Of a DNA stretch of 64,000 nt, positions 53,873 through 62,849 are shown in pieces. How positions within the stretch are numbered: position 1 is the stretch's first letter; the number at the start of each line of letters is the position of its first letter. The DNA is taken from positions 146,396 through 210,395 of the forward strand of contig NZ_BMCX01000002.1 of the NCBI RefSeq assembly GCF_014635485.1. The letters are read 5' to 3'. Made by a program: the position numbers and the translations under genes. Source of the stretch: Corynebacterium pelargi. GTDB lineage: Bacteria; Actinomycetota; Actinomycetes; Mycobacteriales; Mycobacteriaceae. Under the pieces are notes generated by a model. It did no database searches and had not been told where the DNA came from. It worked only from the letters and a program-made list of their open reading frames with translations.

Positions 53873-55489
53873 ATGACCTCCTCGCCAGAGCTTGCACGCC
53901 TTTTTGCCGCCGAACTCGCCCGCTTTGTCAGCGACGTAGTGATTTGCCCTGGTTCGCGGAACTCCGCGCTTTCACTTGCGGTATTAGCGCGCAACGATCT
54001 TCGCGTGCACACCCGCATTGATGAACGATCCGCCTCCTTCTTGGCCTTAGGCATGGCACGGGTGCAAGGCCGCCACGTTGCCATCATCACCACCTCGGGT
54101 ACTGCGGTGGCTAATTGCGCCCCGGCGATGGTGGAAGCCGCCTATTCCCATACGCCTTTGGTGATGATCTCTGCCGATCGTCCGGCGCGTTTGCATGGCA
54201 CCGGCGCGAATCAAACCATCGTGCAAGACGGCATCTTTAATGTCGCGCCCACGGTGAATATCTCAGAAGCTGCCCACTTGGAGCAGCTCGACCAAGCATT
54301 TACTGCGCATGCGGTGCACCTCAACGTGCAATGCGATACCCCACTGGTGGAGGATTCGCTGCTCGAAGTACCTTCGCAGGCTGATCAGCCCCAGCGGGGA
54401 AGCAACCAGAGCCTGTTGAAAGATCACGGCGAAATAGCCATTGATCTTAGAAAGCCCACATTGGTTATCGCAGGTGATGAGGCCTGGGAGGTCGAAGGCT
54501 TAGAAGATGTCCCCACCATCGCAGAACCCAGCGCGCCCGCGCCTTTTCACCCGGTGCATCCACTGGCTGCCGGGGTGTTTAGCAAGCAGCAGGTATCCGC
54601 AGAAGGCTATGTAGTAAACACCAAGCCCGAGCAGATCATTGTGGTGGGCCATCCCACCTTGCATCGCGAAGTGATGGCGCTGCTATCTGATCCCGCCATC
54701 GATCTGTATGTGCTGAGCCGAAGCAACACCATCACCGATCCAGCCCAACGCGCCAAGGCCGTGGGCTCCCGGGTGAAAGCTAGCGGTGCGCCAACCAAGG
54801 AATGGCTCAATATTGCCCAGGCCGCTGCAGAACTCGGGGCAGAAGCAGTGCGCGATACTTTGGCCGAAGACCACGGCTTGAGCGGATTGCATGTAGCCGC
54901 AGCAGTAGCAGACACCCTCGGCACCGGGGACACGCTCTTCCTCGGCTCCTCCAATCCGGTGCGTGATGCTGCATTTGTGGGTCTGCCCTTCGCAGGTGTG
55001 GATACCTTCGCCGCCCGCGGGGCTGCAGGCATTGATGGCAGCGTTTCCCAAGCCATCGGCATTGCCCTTGCCTTACAGCAGGCACACCCGACGGAGCTTC
55101 GCCCGCCACGCACCGTGGCGTTGATGGGTGATGTGACCTTCTTGCACGACATTGGCGGCCTGCTTAGCGGTGAACAGCCGCGCCCAGAAAACCTCACCAT
55201 CGTGGTGGCAAATGATGATGGCTGCGGCATTTTCGAGACCTTAGAGGTTGGCGCCCCGCAGTATCGGGAGCGCTTCGAGCGTGCTTTCGGCACTCCCCAT
55301 CACGCCGACCTCGAGGCGCTGTGCCAGGGCTATGAGGTGGAGTATCAGCAGGTAGATTCGCTGCAAGATCTCATCGTGGCGTTGATTGATAGCACTGAGT
55401 ATGGCGGTTTCCGGGTGATCGAGGCCAAAACCACACGCGCTACCCGCCGCGATATCCATGCAAGCCTTCAGGCGCGGGTGAGCATGTGA
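53873..55489 (+). CDS. menD: SEPHCHC synthase (menaquinone ThDP enzyme)
   Basis: Thiamine diphosphate enzyme adding a succinyl-semialdehyde unit from 2-oxoglutarate to isochorismate. [12 protein letters not shown] and [16 protein letters not shown] form the start with the catalytic Glu, [18 protein letters not shown] and [16 protein letters not shown] follow, and the ThDP/Mg motif runs from [13 protein letters not shown] to [13 protein letters not shown]. The protein has 538 residues. Its stop overlaps the following GTG by 4 bp. Confidence 0.95.
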   Translation: MTSSPELARLFAAELARFVSDVVICPGSRNSALSLAVLARNDLRVHTRIDERSASFLALGMARVQGRHVAIITTSGTAVANCAPAMVEAAYSHTPLVMISADRPARLHGTGANQTIVQDGIFNVAPTVNISEAAHLEQLDQAFTAHAVHLNVQCDTPLVEDSLLEVPSQADQPQRGSNQSLLKDHGEIAIDLRKPTLVIAGDEAWEVEGLEDVPTIAEPSAPAPFHPVHPLAAGVFSKQQVSAEGYVVNTKPEQIIVVGHPTLHREVMALLSDPAIDLYVLSRSNTITDPAQRAKAVGSRVKASGAPTKEWLNIAQAAAELGAEAVRDTLAEDHGLSGLHVAAAVADTLGTGDTLFLGSSNPVRDAAFVGLPFAGVDTFAARGAAGIDGSVSQAIGIALALQQAHPTELRPPRTVALMGDVTFLHDIGGLLSGEQPRPENLTIVVANDDGCGIFETLEVGAPQYRERFERAFGTPHHADLEALCQGYEVEYQQVDSLQDLIVALIDSTEYGGFRVIEAKTTRATRRDIHASLQARVSM

Positions 55490-55962
55490 GCCCGCTGCAC
55501 CGACCAGGCATCACCCCAGCTATTCGACGCCGCGCTCACCAATTAGTGCTGGTGTTATACATCTTTGCTGTGCTCGGTTGTGCCTCCATGGTGATTGGTC
55601 CTGCATTCAACGATCGCACCATCAATAACAACCCCGGGCGTGCCCTGGCCACGGTGGTTGATGTGGGAACCTTGCGTACATCGGTGGAATACCAAGGCGA
55701 TGATGGGCGCTTACATTCGCCGAAAACGGGGTTGCTCTATCCCAGCGACTTAGGCGAAGGGCAGCGAGTGTGGGTGACCTACGCGAAAGACAACTACGAC
55801 CTAGCCAAGGTTGAGGGAAGAAAGTGGACGCTTTCGCTGATTCCCGCCTTGAGCACGCTAGCGGTCGCGAGTGCCATAGCAGCCGGGTTATGGTGGCTGG
55901 TGAGCAGGTGGCCTGCTACGCAAGCCGCAAAGGCTCCCACTATTCGCACCACCGTGAGGTAA
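55486..55962 (+). CDS. DUF3592-like membrane protein
   Basis: A 158-residue protein with an N-terminal membrane segment ([19 protein letters not shown]), an extracytoplasmic beta-rich domain ([45 protein letters not shown]) and a second membrane segment near residue 125 to 147. The layout matches DUF3592. Mycobacteria carry a similar gene after menD. Function is unknown. GTG at 55486 overlaps the menD stop, so translation is coupled. mgtA follows 4 bp later. Confidence 0.8.
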   Translation: MSPLHRPGITPAIRRRAHQLVLVLYIFAVLGCASMVIGPAFNDRTINNNPGRALATVVDVGTLRTSVEYQGDDGRLHSPKTGLLYPSDLGEGQRVWVTYAKDNYDLAKVEGRKWTLSLIPALSTLAVASAIAAGLWWLVSRWPATQAAKAPTIRTTVR

Positions 55963-55966
55963 GCGT

Positions 55967-57058
55967 ATGCGCGTGGCGATCATCGCCGAGTCCTTTTTGC
56001 CCTACGTCAATGGAGTAAGCAACTCAGTGTTGCGCATCCTCGACTACGCCTCGCGCCACGGGCACGAATGCATCGTGATCGCGCCGGGTAGCGCCCATGA
56101 CATCAGCAACGTAGGCACCACACCCATCATTCGAGTACCGCAGATCCGTGTACCAAGAATTAACTCCCTGCCGGTAGGCGCTCCGAGCCCAAAGGTGCTT
56201 TCTGCCTTACGTGAATTCCAACCAGACGTCGTGCACCTGGCAAGCCCCTTCGTGCTTGGCGGCGCTGGTGCCTGGGCTGCAAAGCACCTCGATGTTCCCT
56301 GCGTGGCGGTATTCCAAACAGATATTGCAGGTTTTTCACTTCGCTATCGCCTGAGCTGGCTCTACCAAGCCTCTTGGCGCTGGATTGCCACCTTGCACAA
56401 TGCCTGCAGCCTCACACTGGCCCCCAGCAGCGTGGCCGAGCAGGAACTGCGTCGCGCAGGTGTGCACGATATTCAGCGCTGGGGCAGGGGAGTAGACGTA
56501 GCGCTTTTTCACCCCAAGAAGCGCCGCCGCCAGAAGGCACAAGACCAACCAATCAGGGTGGGCTACGTGGGCAGGCTCGCGGCAGAAAAAAGCGTGCATC
56601 GCCTGGCCTGCCTGGATCAAGACCCAGCCTTTGAGCTGGTGATTATTGGTGATGGGCCAGAACGCGGCGCGCTGCAAAGAGCGATGCCCAATGCTGAGTT
56701 CCTCGGTGCACGGTATGGCGAAGAGCTCGCCCAGGAGATGGCGAACCTGGATATCTTTGTGCACACCGGGGAATTTGAAACCTTCTGCCAAACCATTCAA
56801 GAAGCCCACGCCAGCGGTGTGCCAACCATCGCCCCGCGCGCCGGTGGCCCGATTGACCTCATCGACCCAAGCGTTGGGGAATTGCTGCCTGTTGCATCAT
56901 TTGAGCAGGAATTGCCTGGCGCGGTGCGTCGACTAGCAAAGCAACACGACGCTATGAGCAAAGCGGCACGGGCGAAGGTAGAGCCGCGAACCTGGGACGC
57001 CGTGTGCCAAGCATTATTTGAGCACTACGCCCAGGTGCGTGCCTGTTTTGTGGCTTAG
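55967..57058 (+). CDS. mgtA: GDP-mannose-dependent glycosyltransferase MgtA (GT4)
   Basis: A 363-residue GT4 mannosyltransferase making the glycolipid anchor for a lipomannan-like polymer (in C. glutamicum the gene at this locus is mgtA, formerly called pimB). The start RVAIIAESFLPYVNGVSNSV and HLASPFVLGGAGAWAA line the acceptor site. RVGYVGRLAAEKSVHRLA and HTGEFETFCQTIQEAHASGVP (E-x7-E) form the donor site. The ATG is at 55967, 4 bp after the preceding stop. It lies inside the menaquinone cluster, as in mycobacteria. Confidence 0.9.
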   Translation: MRVAIIAESFLPYVNGVSNSVLRILDYASRHGHECIVIAPGSAHDISNVGTTPIIRVPQIRVPRINSLPVGAPSPKVLSALREFQPDVVHLASPFVLGGAGAWAAKHLDVPCVAVFQTDIAGFSLRYRLSWLYQASWRWIATLHNACSLTLAPSSVAEQELRRAGVHDIQRWGRGVDVALFHPKKRRRQKAQDQPIRVGYVGRLAAEKSVHRLACLDQDPAFELVIIGDGPERGALQRAMPNAEFLGARYGEELAQEMANLDIFVHTGEFETFCQTIQEAHASGVPTIAPRAGGPIDLIDPSVGELLPVASFEQELPGAVRRLAKQHDAMSKAARAKVEPRTWDAVCQALFEHYAQVRACFVA

Positions 57059-57084
57059 CGCCCAAAGGTAGAAGCGGCGTTGAC

Positions 57085-57090
57085 TACACT
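57085..57090 (+). promoter_or_regulatory. Candidate -10 box of menG
   Basis: TACACT, 8 nt before the GTG at 57099, with no Shine-Dalgarno sequence. Confidence 0.45.
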
Positions 57091-57098
57091 TACACAGC

Positions 57099-57788
57099 GT
57101 GGCTAAGGCATCTTTGGACAAACAACCCAGCGACGTGGCAAAAATGTTTGACGCGGTGGGCAAAAAATACGACCTCACCAACACCATCTTGAGTTTTGGT
57201 CAGGATCGGCACTGGCGCAAACGCACCCGCGAGCGCCTAGATCTGCGCCCCGGCGAGCTCGTGCTCGACCTTGCCGCCGGCACCGCAGTGTCCACCGAGG
57301 AGCTAGCCAAGTCCGGGGCCACCGTGATTGCCTGCGACTTTTCCCAAGGCATGCTCGCAGCAGGTGCCGAACGCGACGTGCCTAAAGTGTGCGGCGATGG
57401 CATGCAACTGCCCTTTGCCGATGCCACCTTCGATGCCGTGACCATTTCCTACGGCCTGCGCAATATCCACGATTTCCGCGCCGGGCTGCGCGAAATGGCG
57501 CGCGTGACCAAACCCGGTGGCAGGCTGACGGTGGCGGAGTTTTCCAAGCCGGTGGTGCCGGTATTTGGCACCGTGTACAAGGAATACCTGATGCGCCTCT
57601 TACCGCCGGTGGCTCGCCTTGTATCTTCCAACCCCGATGCCTACGAGTACTTGGCCGATTCCATCCGTGCATGGCCAGAACAAGAGGCCTTGGCGCGCGA
57701 GATCAACGCCAATGGTTGGTCGGATTGCGGCTGGCAAAACCTCACCTTCGGCATCGTGGCCATGCACTCTGCCATCAAGCCTGCCTAG
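57099..57788 (+). CDS. menG: Demethylmenaquinone methyltransferase
   Basis: SAM-dependent C-methyltransferase completing menaquinone (also called ubiE or menH in actinobacteria). [16 protein letters not shown] is the UbiE start motif, [16 protein letters not shown] is AdoMet motif [37 protein letters not shown] is the UbiE signature and [18 protein letters not shown] the C-terminus. The protein has 229 residues. The GTG start is likely leaderless. It has its own promoter separate from mgtA (40-bp gap). Confidence 0.95.
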   Translation: MAKASLDKQPSDVAKMFDAVGKKYDLTNTILSFGQDRHWRKRTRERLDLRPGELVLDLAAGTAVSTEELAKSGATVIACDFSQGMLAAGAERDVPKVCGDGMQLPFADATFDAVTISYGLRNIHDFRAGLREMARVTKPGGRLTVAEFSKPVVPVFGTVYKEYLMRLLPPVARLVSSNPDAYEYLADSIRAWPEQEALAREINANGWSDCGWQNLTFGIVAMHSAIKPA

Positions 57789-57810
57789 TATTGCCAGGTA
57801 GCCTCGGGGC

Positions 57811-58689
57811 ATGCAGAAAATCGTCCCGAATATTTGGTGCAACGGCAATGCCGATGAAATGGCCGAGTTTTATCTGGCAGCCTTCGAAGATGCCCACGTT
57901 GTTGAGCACCAGCGCTACCCAGCAGAAGGCCTGCTGGATTTCCAGCAGCCCATGGCCGGGCAAACGCTATTGATCGAGCTTTCCCTGCGCGGCTTTCACA
58001 TCATGCTCATCAACGCTGATGACACCTTCACCCCCAACCCCTCGATCTCTTTGATGGTGAGCAACCCCAGCGTCGAGGCCACCACCAAGCTCTATGAGCA
58101 CCTCTCAGATGGTGGCTTTGCCCTCATGCCCTTGGACTCTTATGACTTCAATGAGCATTACGCCTGGGTGCAGGACAAGTTTGGTGTGAGCTGGCAGTTG
58201 TTCAGCCACACCGAACCCACCGACCTCCCCGCCATCTACCCCAGCCTCATGTTCTGTGGCGATGCCCAGAATCGCGCCGGCGAGGCCATCGAGCGTTATA
58301 CCAAGCTTTTTAGCGGCCACGTGACCCAAAAGGTGACCTACGGCGAGATTGGCCAGGATGCCAACGGGGTGATTGAGCCCGAATCGGTGGTGTTTGCCAC
58401 CTTCGAACTGCTCGGTGAAACCATCGGCGCGATGGACTCAGCCGTGGAACAAACGTTGAGCTTCGATGGTGGCGTGGCGCTGTTGGTGAATGCCCACGGC
58501 CAGGAAGAAATCGACCACTACTTCGATGGCCTCAGCGCTGTGCCTGAGGCCGAGCGTTGCGGCTGGCTCCGCGATGAATTCGGCGTGAGCTGGGAAATCG
58601 TGCCAGACAACATGGGCGAACTCATGGCTAAGCCCAATGCCTATGAAAAGCTCATGGGCATGGGCAAGATCATGATTGAGGAGTTTTAG
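57811..58689 (+). CDS. Double-domain VOC/PhnB-like protein
   Basis: A 292-residue protein made of two PhnB-like (3-demethylubiquinone methyltransferase-like, glyoxalase fold) domains: residues 1-137 and 143-290. Each ends in a similar motif: HYAWVQDKFGVSWQLF and CGWLRDEFGVSWEIVP. The family is usually of unknown function; despite the database name these proteins are not proven methyltransferases. The ATG at 57811 is 6 nt after TAGCCT, so leaderless initiation is plausible. It lies behind menG, but a role in quinone synthesis is not shown. Confidence 0.82.
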   Translation: MQKIVPNIWCNGNADEMAEFYLAAFEDAHVVEHQRYPAEGLLDFQQPMAGQTLLIELSLRGFHIMLINADDTFTPNPSISLMVSNPSVEATTKLYEHLSDGGFALMPLDSYDFNEHYAWVQDKFGVSWQLFSHTEPTDLPAIYPSLMFCGDAQNRAGEAIERYTKLFSGHVTQKVTYGEIGQDANGVIEPESVVFATFELLGETIGAMDSAVEQTLSFDGGVALLVNAHGQEEIDHYFDGLSAVPEAERCGWLRDEFGVSWEIVPDNMGELMAKPNAYEKLMGMGKIMIEEF

Positions 58690-58727
58690 CAGGTTGTTGC
58701 ACGACCCGCGGAACTGCCCCCAGCCTG

Positions 58728-59693
58728 CTACTGCTTGGTGTTCTCCACGGTGTCGAGGATGAACTTGGCCGAGTGATGCAGTTGCTCAATTTCCCAGTCG
58801 TTGAGCTGCGGTTGGAGGCGTTTTACCCAACCCTCGGGTTCGATGAAGGTGGGCAGGGAGAGTGAGACTTCGGGCAAGTCGTAGATGCCGTCGGCGATCA
58901 GCGTGCAGATGGGGTGCACGGAGCGTTCGCCGATGAGCAGACACTTGGCCAGTGCGTTGGCAGAGCGTGCCACACCGGCATTGGTCCAGCCTTTGTTCAG
59001 CAGCACGTCGTAGGCGGAGCGGATCACGCGTTCTTGCATTTCTGGTGCGCTTGGCAGCGCGCTGCCGCGCCAGTGGCCGAGTTCTTCCCAGCCAAGGCCA
59101 AAGACATTGACTTGGGAGAGTGCCGGCAGGGCAGTGGAGCCGTGCTCGCCGATCATGTAGCCGGTAACGGATTTGGGGTCGATGCCGAGCTCTTGGCCGA
59201 TGGCGTAGCGCAGGCGCGCGGAATCGAGCATGGTGCCGGTGCCGAAGATCTTGTGGGTGGGGTAGTCGAATTCGGTCACGGCCACATGCACCACGGCATC
59301 CAGTGGGTTGGTGATGAAGATGATCACCGCATCCTTGGTGTGTTGGACGATATTGCTCATCACATCGCGCACCACCACGCCGCTGAGCCCTGCCAGTTCG
59401 GAGCGATCGGGCATACGCTCGGGATCGTTGGGGTCGGGCACGATGGAGGCGCCGGCGGCCACGATGATGATGTCTGCATCTTTGCAGTCGCTGTAATCGC
59501 CTGCGTGGCAATAGGTGTGCGTAGTGCCCATCACGCCGGTGGATTGCGCTTGGTCTACTGCCTCACCGAGCGCGACCTTCGGCTCAATATCGATGGTGAC
59601 AATTTCTGAGTACAGGCCTGAGTCCATGGCATAGCTCAACACATAAGAACCAACATGACCCAGACCAACGACGACGAGTTTTGATTGTTGCAT
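58728..59693 (-). CDS. L-lactate/malate dehydrogenase family protein (hydroxyacid dehydrogenase)
   Basis: A 321-residue NAD-dependent 2-hydroxyacid dehydrogenase. LVVVGLGHVGSYVLSY binds NAD, IITNP-like FITNPLDAVVHV follows, and the catalytic set is kept: Asp157 and Arg160 in GTGTMLDSARLR and His184 in YMIGEHG. The specificity loop carries PDRSELAG (Arg97) in place of the usual LDH GETRLDL-like loop, so the substrate may be a larger or branched 2-hydroxyacid (hydroxyisocaproate type) instead of lactate. It sits alone between the VOC gene and menJ, both strands turning around it. Confidence 0.85.
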   Translation of the reverse strand: MQQSKLVVVGLGHVGSYVLSYAMDSGLYSEIVTIDIEPKVALGEAVDQAQSTGVMGTTHTYCHAGDYSDCKDADIIIVAAGASIVPDPNDPERMPDRSELAGLSGVVVRDVMSNIVQHTKDAVIIFITNPLDAVVHVAVTEFDYPTHKIFGTGTMLDSARLRYAIGQELGIDPKSVTGYMIGEHGSTALPALSQVNVFGLGWEELGHWRGSALPSAPEMQERVIRSAYDVLLNKGWTNAGVARSANALAKCLLIGERSVHPICTLIADGIYDLPEVSLSLPTFIEPEGWVKRLQPQLNDWEIEQLHHSAKFILDTVENTKQ

Positions 59694-59744
59694 GCCTTTA
59701 ACTCTAGAAAGCGCCGTTGCGTTTGTGTGCCCTATTGCCTGCGT

Positions 59745-60977
59745 TTATCCCCACAGCACCCTATCGCCGCGCAAACGGATGCTCATCCCTGAGGCCGCGC
59801 GCCAACAACGAGCCACCAGGTCGCGGTCTTGCTCTACCACGAGGTTGCCCATCAAGCGGGCGGCCGTGGGCATGATGTACTTCCCCAGCGGTTTGCGCAG
59901 CGCGAATGGGCCTGTAAGTGGCAAGAATTGCGGGTAGGTCAAAGCGCGAGCCAAGGTGCGTGCCAACAAAAAGGCTTCACCATAGTGTTCACGCAAGGCA
60001 GCAGGCCACGTATCGCTGAAATCTTCGCCTTGGCTCAGGAGCTCTACTGCCATGCGGGCAGTTTCTAGTCCATAGTCGATGCCCTCGCCGTTGAGCGGGT
60101 TCACGCAGGCGGCTGAATCACCAATGAGCATCCAGTTCGGTCCTGCCACGCCAGATACTGCGCCACCCATGGGCAGCAGCGCGGAGGTGACGTGCTGGGG
60201 CTTAGCAAACTCCCAGGCTTCGCGTTGCTGATCGGCATAGAGATGCAGCAGCTTTTTGGTATTCACCTTCGCTGGGCGCTTATCGGTAGAAAGTGCGCCG
60301 CAACCGACGTTCGCGCGGCCATTGCCAAGCGGGAAGATCCACCCATAGCCTGGCTGAATGGTGCGGTTGGCGTCGCGAAGCTCAAGGTGCGAATGGATCC
60401 AGGGTTCATCCCCGAAGGGCGTATCGCAGTAGGAGCGCGCGGCAATGCCAAACACTTCGCCTTTATGCCAGGTGCGGCCGAGCTGTTTGCCAAAGGTGGA
60501 ACGCACCCCATCGGCCACGATGACAAAACGCGGATGGATCTGGGTGCCGTCGCTCAAACACACCTGCTTGATCGACCCATCGACTGTTACTTCCGTAGCG
60601 CCTGCGCCGCCAAGGAAACGAACGCTGTCCTGCGCCACGGCGTGATCCAGCAGGGTTTGATCCAACTCGGTGCGGGGCATGGCCGAGCCGAGGGTGCCGA
60701 AGGGGGAGTCGGGCCAGGGTGCTTCAACGGAACCGCCGAAGCCGTGCAGTTTCAGGCCCTTGGAATGGTAGTGGGAGGTGACGTCGATGCCCATCAACTC
60801 AAGCTGGTGAATCGCGCGAGGGGTGAGGCCATCGCCGCAGGTTTTATCGCGGGGGAATTGTGCTTGATCAACGATCAGCACGTCGAGGCCTTGTTGCGCG
60901 GCGTGCCAAGCAGCGGCGGATCCGGCTGGTCCTGCACCGATCACGAGCAGCTCTGGGCTTAATTGCTTAGGAGTCAC
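59745..60977 (-). CDS. menJ: Geranylgeranyl reductase family flavoprotein (MenJ-like)
   Basis: A 410-residue FAD oxidoreductase that saturates one double bond of the menaquinone isoprenoid chain, giving the MK(H2) forms of mycobacteria and corynebacteria. ELLVIGAGPAGSAAAWHAAQQGLDVLIVD binds FAD, then FPRDKTCGDGLTPRAI with the conserved Cys-Gly-Asp, YGWIFPLGNGRANVGCG and LIGDSAACVNPLNGEGIDYGLETA. The start is GTG at 60977. M. tuberculosis menJ lies in the same place between menG and the prenyl synthase gene. Confidence 0.9.
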   Translation of the reverse strand: MTPKQLSPELLVIGAGPAGSAAAWHAAQQGLDVLIVDQAQFPRDKTCGDGLTPRAIHQLELMGIDVTSHYHSKGLKLHGFGGSVEAPWPDSPFGTLGSAMPRTELDQTLLDHAVAQDSVRFLGGAGATEVTVDGSIKQVCLSDGTQIHPRFVIVADGVRSTFGKQLGRTWHKGEVFGIAARSYCDTPFGDEPWIHSHLELRDANRTIQPGYGWIFPLGNGRANVGCGALSTDKRPAKVNTKKLLHLYADQQREAWEFAKPQHVTSALLPMGGAVSGVAGPNWMLIGDSAACVNPLNGEGIDYGLETARMAVELLSQGEDFSDTWPAALREHYGEAFLLARTLARALTYPQFLPLTGPFALRKPLGKYIMPTAARLMGNLVVEQDRDLVARCWRAASGMSIRLRGDRVLWG

Positions 60978-61140
60978 AGGGGTTATTGTGGCAGTTCAAC
61001 TGCTGGCCGTGCACCCCGGGGTGTGTGTATGTGGGCGTTTCGACTACGGTAAAGGGGTTAGTTGGAACATGCTTCACGTGGCACGACGCTTTGAGCCCCT
61101 CGGCGCCGAGCCCTCGACCTCAATGTAAGGCAGTGTGGAA

Positions 61141-62160
61141 ATGAGCAACGGCGCCGAAGGATCGCAGCCAGTGGCGGCGGCACACGTCGATCTTGGCGAC
61201 GACACCCTAAACAAGGCCGTAGCCGATGGCATGGAGCGCGTAGAAACGCTGCTGATCGAGGAGCTATCGAAAGGCGAGGCCTTTGTTTCCGAGAAGGTGC
61301 TGCACCTGACCAAGGCAGGCGGCAAGCGCTTCCGCCCCATGTTCGCGCTGCTGGCCTCCCAATACGGCAGCGAGCCGATGAATGATCGCGTGATCAAGGC
61401 CGCCGCGATTGTAGAGATGACGCACCTGGCCACCCTCTATCACGATGATGTGATGGATGAGGCCGATAAGCGCCGTGGCGTGCCCAGTGCCAATGCCCGT
61501 TGGAATAACTCGGTGGCCATCTTGGCTGGCGACATCCTGTTGGCGCACACCTCGCGCATCATGAGTGAGCTGGGTGTGGAAACGGTGGCGCACTTTGCCG
61601 AGACCTTCGGGGATCTGGTTACCGGCCAGATGCGCGAGACCATCGGCGCTGGCGACGGGGATCCGGTGGAGCACTACATGAACGTGATCCGCGAAAAAAC
61701 CGGCGTGCTGATCGCCTCTGCTGGCTTCTTAGGTGGCCTGCACTCCGGGGCAAGCCAGGAGCACATCAAGGCCTTGCAGGGTTATGGTTACGCCATCGGC
61801 ATGGTCTTCCAGATCGTGGACGACTTCATCGACATCTTCTCTGACACCACCCAGTCCGGCAAGACCCCCGGCACGGACCTGCGCGAAGGCGTATTTACCC
61901 TTCCCGTGCTCTACGCGCTGCAGGAGGACACCCCGGTGGGCGAAGAGCTGCGCGGCATCCTCACCGGCCCCATCCATGACGATGCCACGGTGGAGCATGT
62001 GCTGGGCCTGCTGGCGAAGTCGCAGGGGCGGCAAAAGGCGCTTGACGACGTCTCCGCGTACCTCAATGAAGCCGAGCAGCACCTCGAGGCACTGCCTGCA
62101 TGTGCCACCACGGATGCACTGCGCAACCTGGCTCGCTTTACCGTAGCGCGCGTGGGTTAG
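61141..62160 (+). CDS. ispB: Long-chain all-trans polyprenyl diphosphate synthase
   Basis: Makes the isoprenoid tail for menaquinone from isopentenyl diphosphate. KAGGKRFRPM holds the IPP-binding residues, DDVMD (102-106) and DDFID (227-231) are the two Mg-diphosphate motifs, and small residues before the first motif (HLATLYHDD) fit a long product. The protein has 339 residues from the ATG at 61141; a GTG two codons earlier (61135) is a fair alternative. It is divergent from menJ. The tRNA-Tyr gene follows. Confidence 0.93.
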   Translation: MSNGAEGSQPVAAAHVDLGDDTLNKAVADGMERVETLLIEELSKGEAFVSEKVLHLTKAGGKRFRPMFALLASQYGSEPMNDRVIKAAAIVEMTHLATLYHDDVMDEADKRRGVPSANARWNNSVAILAGDILLAHTSRIMSELGVETVAHFAETFGDLVTGQMRETIGAGDGDPVEHYMNVIREKTGVLIASAGFLGGLHSGASQEHIKALQGYGYAIGMVFQIVDDFIDIFSDTTQSGKTPGTDLREGVFTLPVLYALQEDTPVGEELRGILTGPIHDDATVEHVLGLLAKSQGRQKALDDVSAYLNEAEQHLEALPACATTDALRNLARFTVARVG

Positions 62161-62176
62161 TGCCCCCTGTAGTGCG

Positions 62177-62210
62177 AATTTGCAAAGTTATGGGATGGGC
62201 AGTGTAGAGT
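62177..62210 (+). promoter_or_regulatory. Candidate tRNA-Tyr promoter with RamB-like box
   Basis: TTGCAA (62180-62185) and TAGAGT (62205-62210) with a 19-bp spacer. The minus strand at 62177-62189 reads AACTTTGCAAATT, sharing 12 bases with box 2 at the ramB promoter, and overlaps the -35. Confidence 0.45.
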
Positions 62211-62221
62211 GTTCAACGCAC

Positions 62222-62303
62222 GCCAGGTTGCCCGAGCGGCCAAAGGGAGCGGACTGTAAATCCGTCGGCATTGCCTACAGAAGTTCGAATCTTCTACCTG
62301 GCA
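62222..62303 (+). tRNA. tRNA-Tyr (GTA)
   Basis: An 82-nt class II tRNA with acceptor GCCAGGT paired to ACCTGGC and discriminator A. The anticodon GTA sits in ACTGTAAAT. It has a long variable arm and T-arm GTTCGAATC. The CCA end is not encoded. Confidence 0.95.
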
Positions 62304-62312
62304 CAGCAATAT

Positions 62313-62344
62313 AAGGAGCCCGTCACGAAAGTGACGGGCTCCTT
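62313..62344 (+). terminator. Terminator after tRNA-Tyr
   Basis: AAGGAGCCCGTCAC pairs with GTGACGGGCTCCTT around a GAAA tetraloop. Confidence 0.92.
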
Positions 62345-62362
62345 CGCGTTTCCCAAAAACCC

Positions 62363-62390
62363 ATGACAATAGTTAGATCAAGCCTATAAT
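62363..62390 (+). promoter_or_regulatory. Strong sigma-A-type promoter of the small coding stretch
   Basis: ATGACA (62363-62368), a 16-bp spacer and a perfect TATAAT (62385-62390). The start would be near 62397, about 23 nt before the ATG at 62420, which has AGAGGGG in front. Confidence 0.6.
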
Positions 62391-62419
62391 GAGGTGACCT
62401 ACGACACATTAGAGGGGCT

Positions 62420-62616
62420 ATGAAGCGGAAAATTCTTTCGGCTTCGGGATCGATGAGCGCAATACTTGCGGCGACTGGCGTCTCTCCCGTCATGGCGATT
62501 CAGCCCGCATGATGCAGCGCAAGGTTGCTAAGCGTTCAGAAGAGCATGATCCCGAGGCGCGTCAGGCGGCGCTGGACTTCCAGCGGGACATCGATCGAGG
62601 GCGTGCTGGCTTCTAG
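62420..62616 (+). pseudogene. Possible frameshifted small gene, two overlapping frames
   Basis: ATG at 62420 with AGAGGGG upstream opens a 30-codon frame (MKRKILSAS..., stop at 62512) that could be read as a signal peptide. The stop overlaps an ATG at 62509 that opens 35 codons ending DFQRDIDRGRAGF. The second frame stays open back to 62413, and its codons upstream of the ATG (FGFGIDERN, CGDWRLSRHGDSA) look more gene-like, with G or C in third positions. The simplest reading is a protein of about 63 residues whose frame was broken just after the start codon; a coupled pair of tiny genes is the alternative. No family recognised. Confidence 0.4.
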
Positions 62617-62688
62617 CGCGGCCGTGCCGATCAGGGGCGTTGAAAACGGGAGCGTTGGGGCGCTGAAAAGCTAGGCTGTAGTGCAGAT

Positions 62689-62718
62689 TTGTGTTCTTTC
62701 AACGCTTCGGGTTAATCT
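62689..62718 (+). promoter_or_regulatory. Candidate promoter of the tRNA-Thr/Met/Trp group
   Basis: TTGTGT (62689-62694) and TAATCT (62713-62718) are 18 bp apart, ending 58 bp before tRNA-Thr. Confidence 0.4.
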
Positions 62719-62776
62719 TTATCAGGCTTCAACAGGAGCGGGTCGGAAAATACCGGCACAATTCAATGAGGCTAGC

Positions 62777-62849
62777 GCCCCCTTAGCTCAGTCGGCAGAG
62801 CGTTTCCATGGTAAGGAAAAGGTCGACAGTTCGATTCTGTCAGGGGGCT
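62777..62849 (+). tRNA. tRNA-Thr (GGT)
   Basis: 73 nt; acceptor GCCCCCT pairs with AGGGGGC, discriminator T. D-arm AGCTCAGTCGGCAGAGC, anticodon GGT in CATGGTAAG, T-arm AGTTCGATT. The CCA end is not encoded. Confidence 0.95.

Larger units (their letters stand above)
62345..62776 (+). other. 432-bp region between tRNA-Tyr and tRNA-Thr
   Basis: It contains a consensus promoter, a small and possibly frameshifted coding stretch (62420-62616), and from 62617 on a GC-rich stretch and the promoter of the downstream tRNA genes. Nothing else is recognised. Confidence 0.6.
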
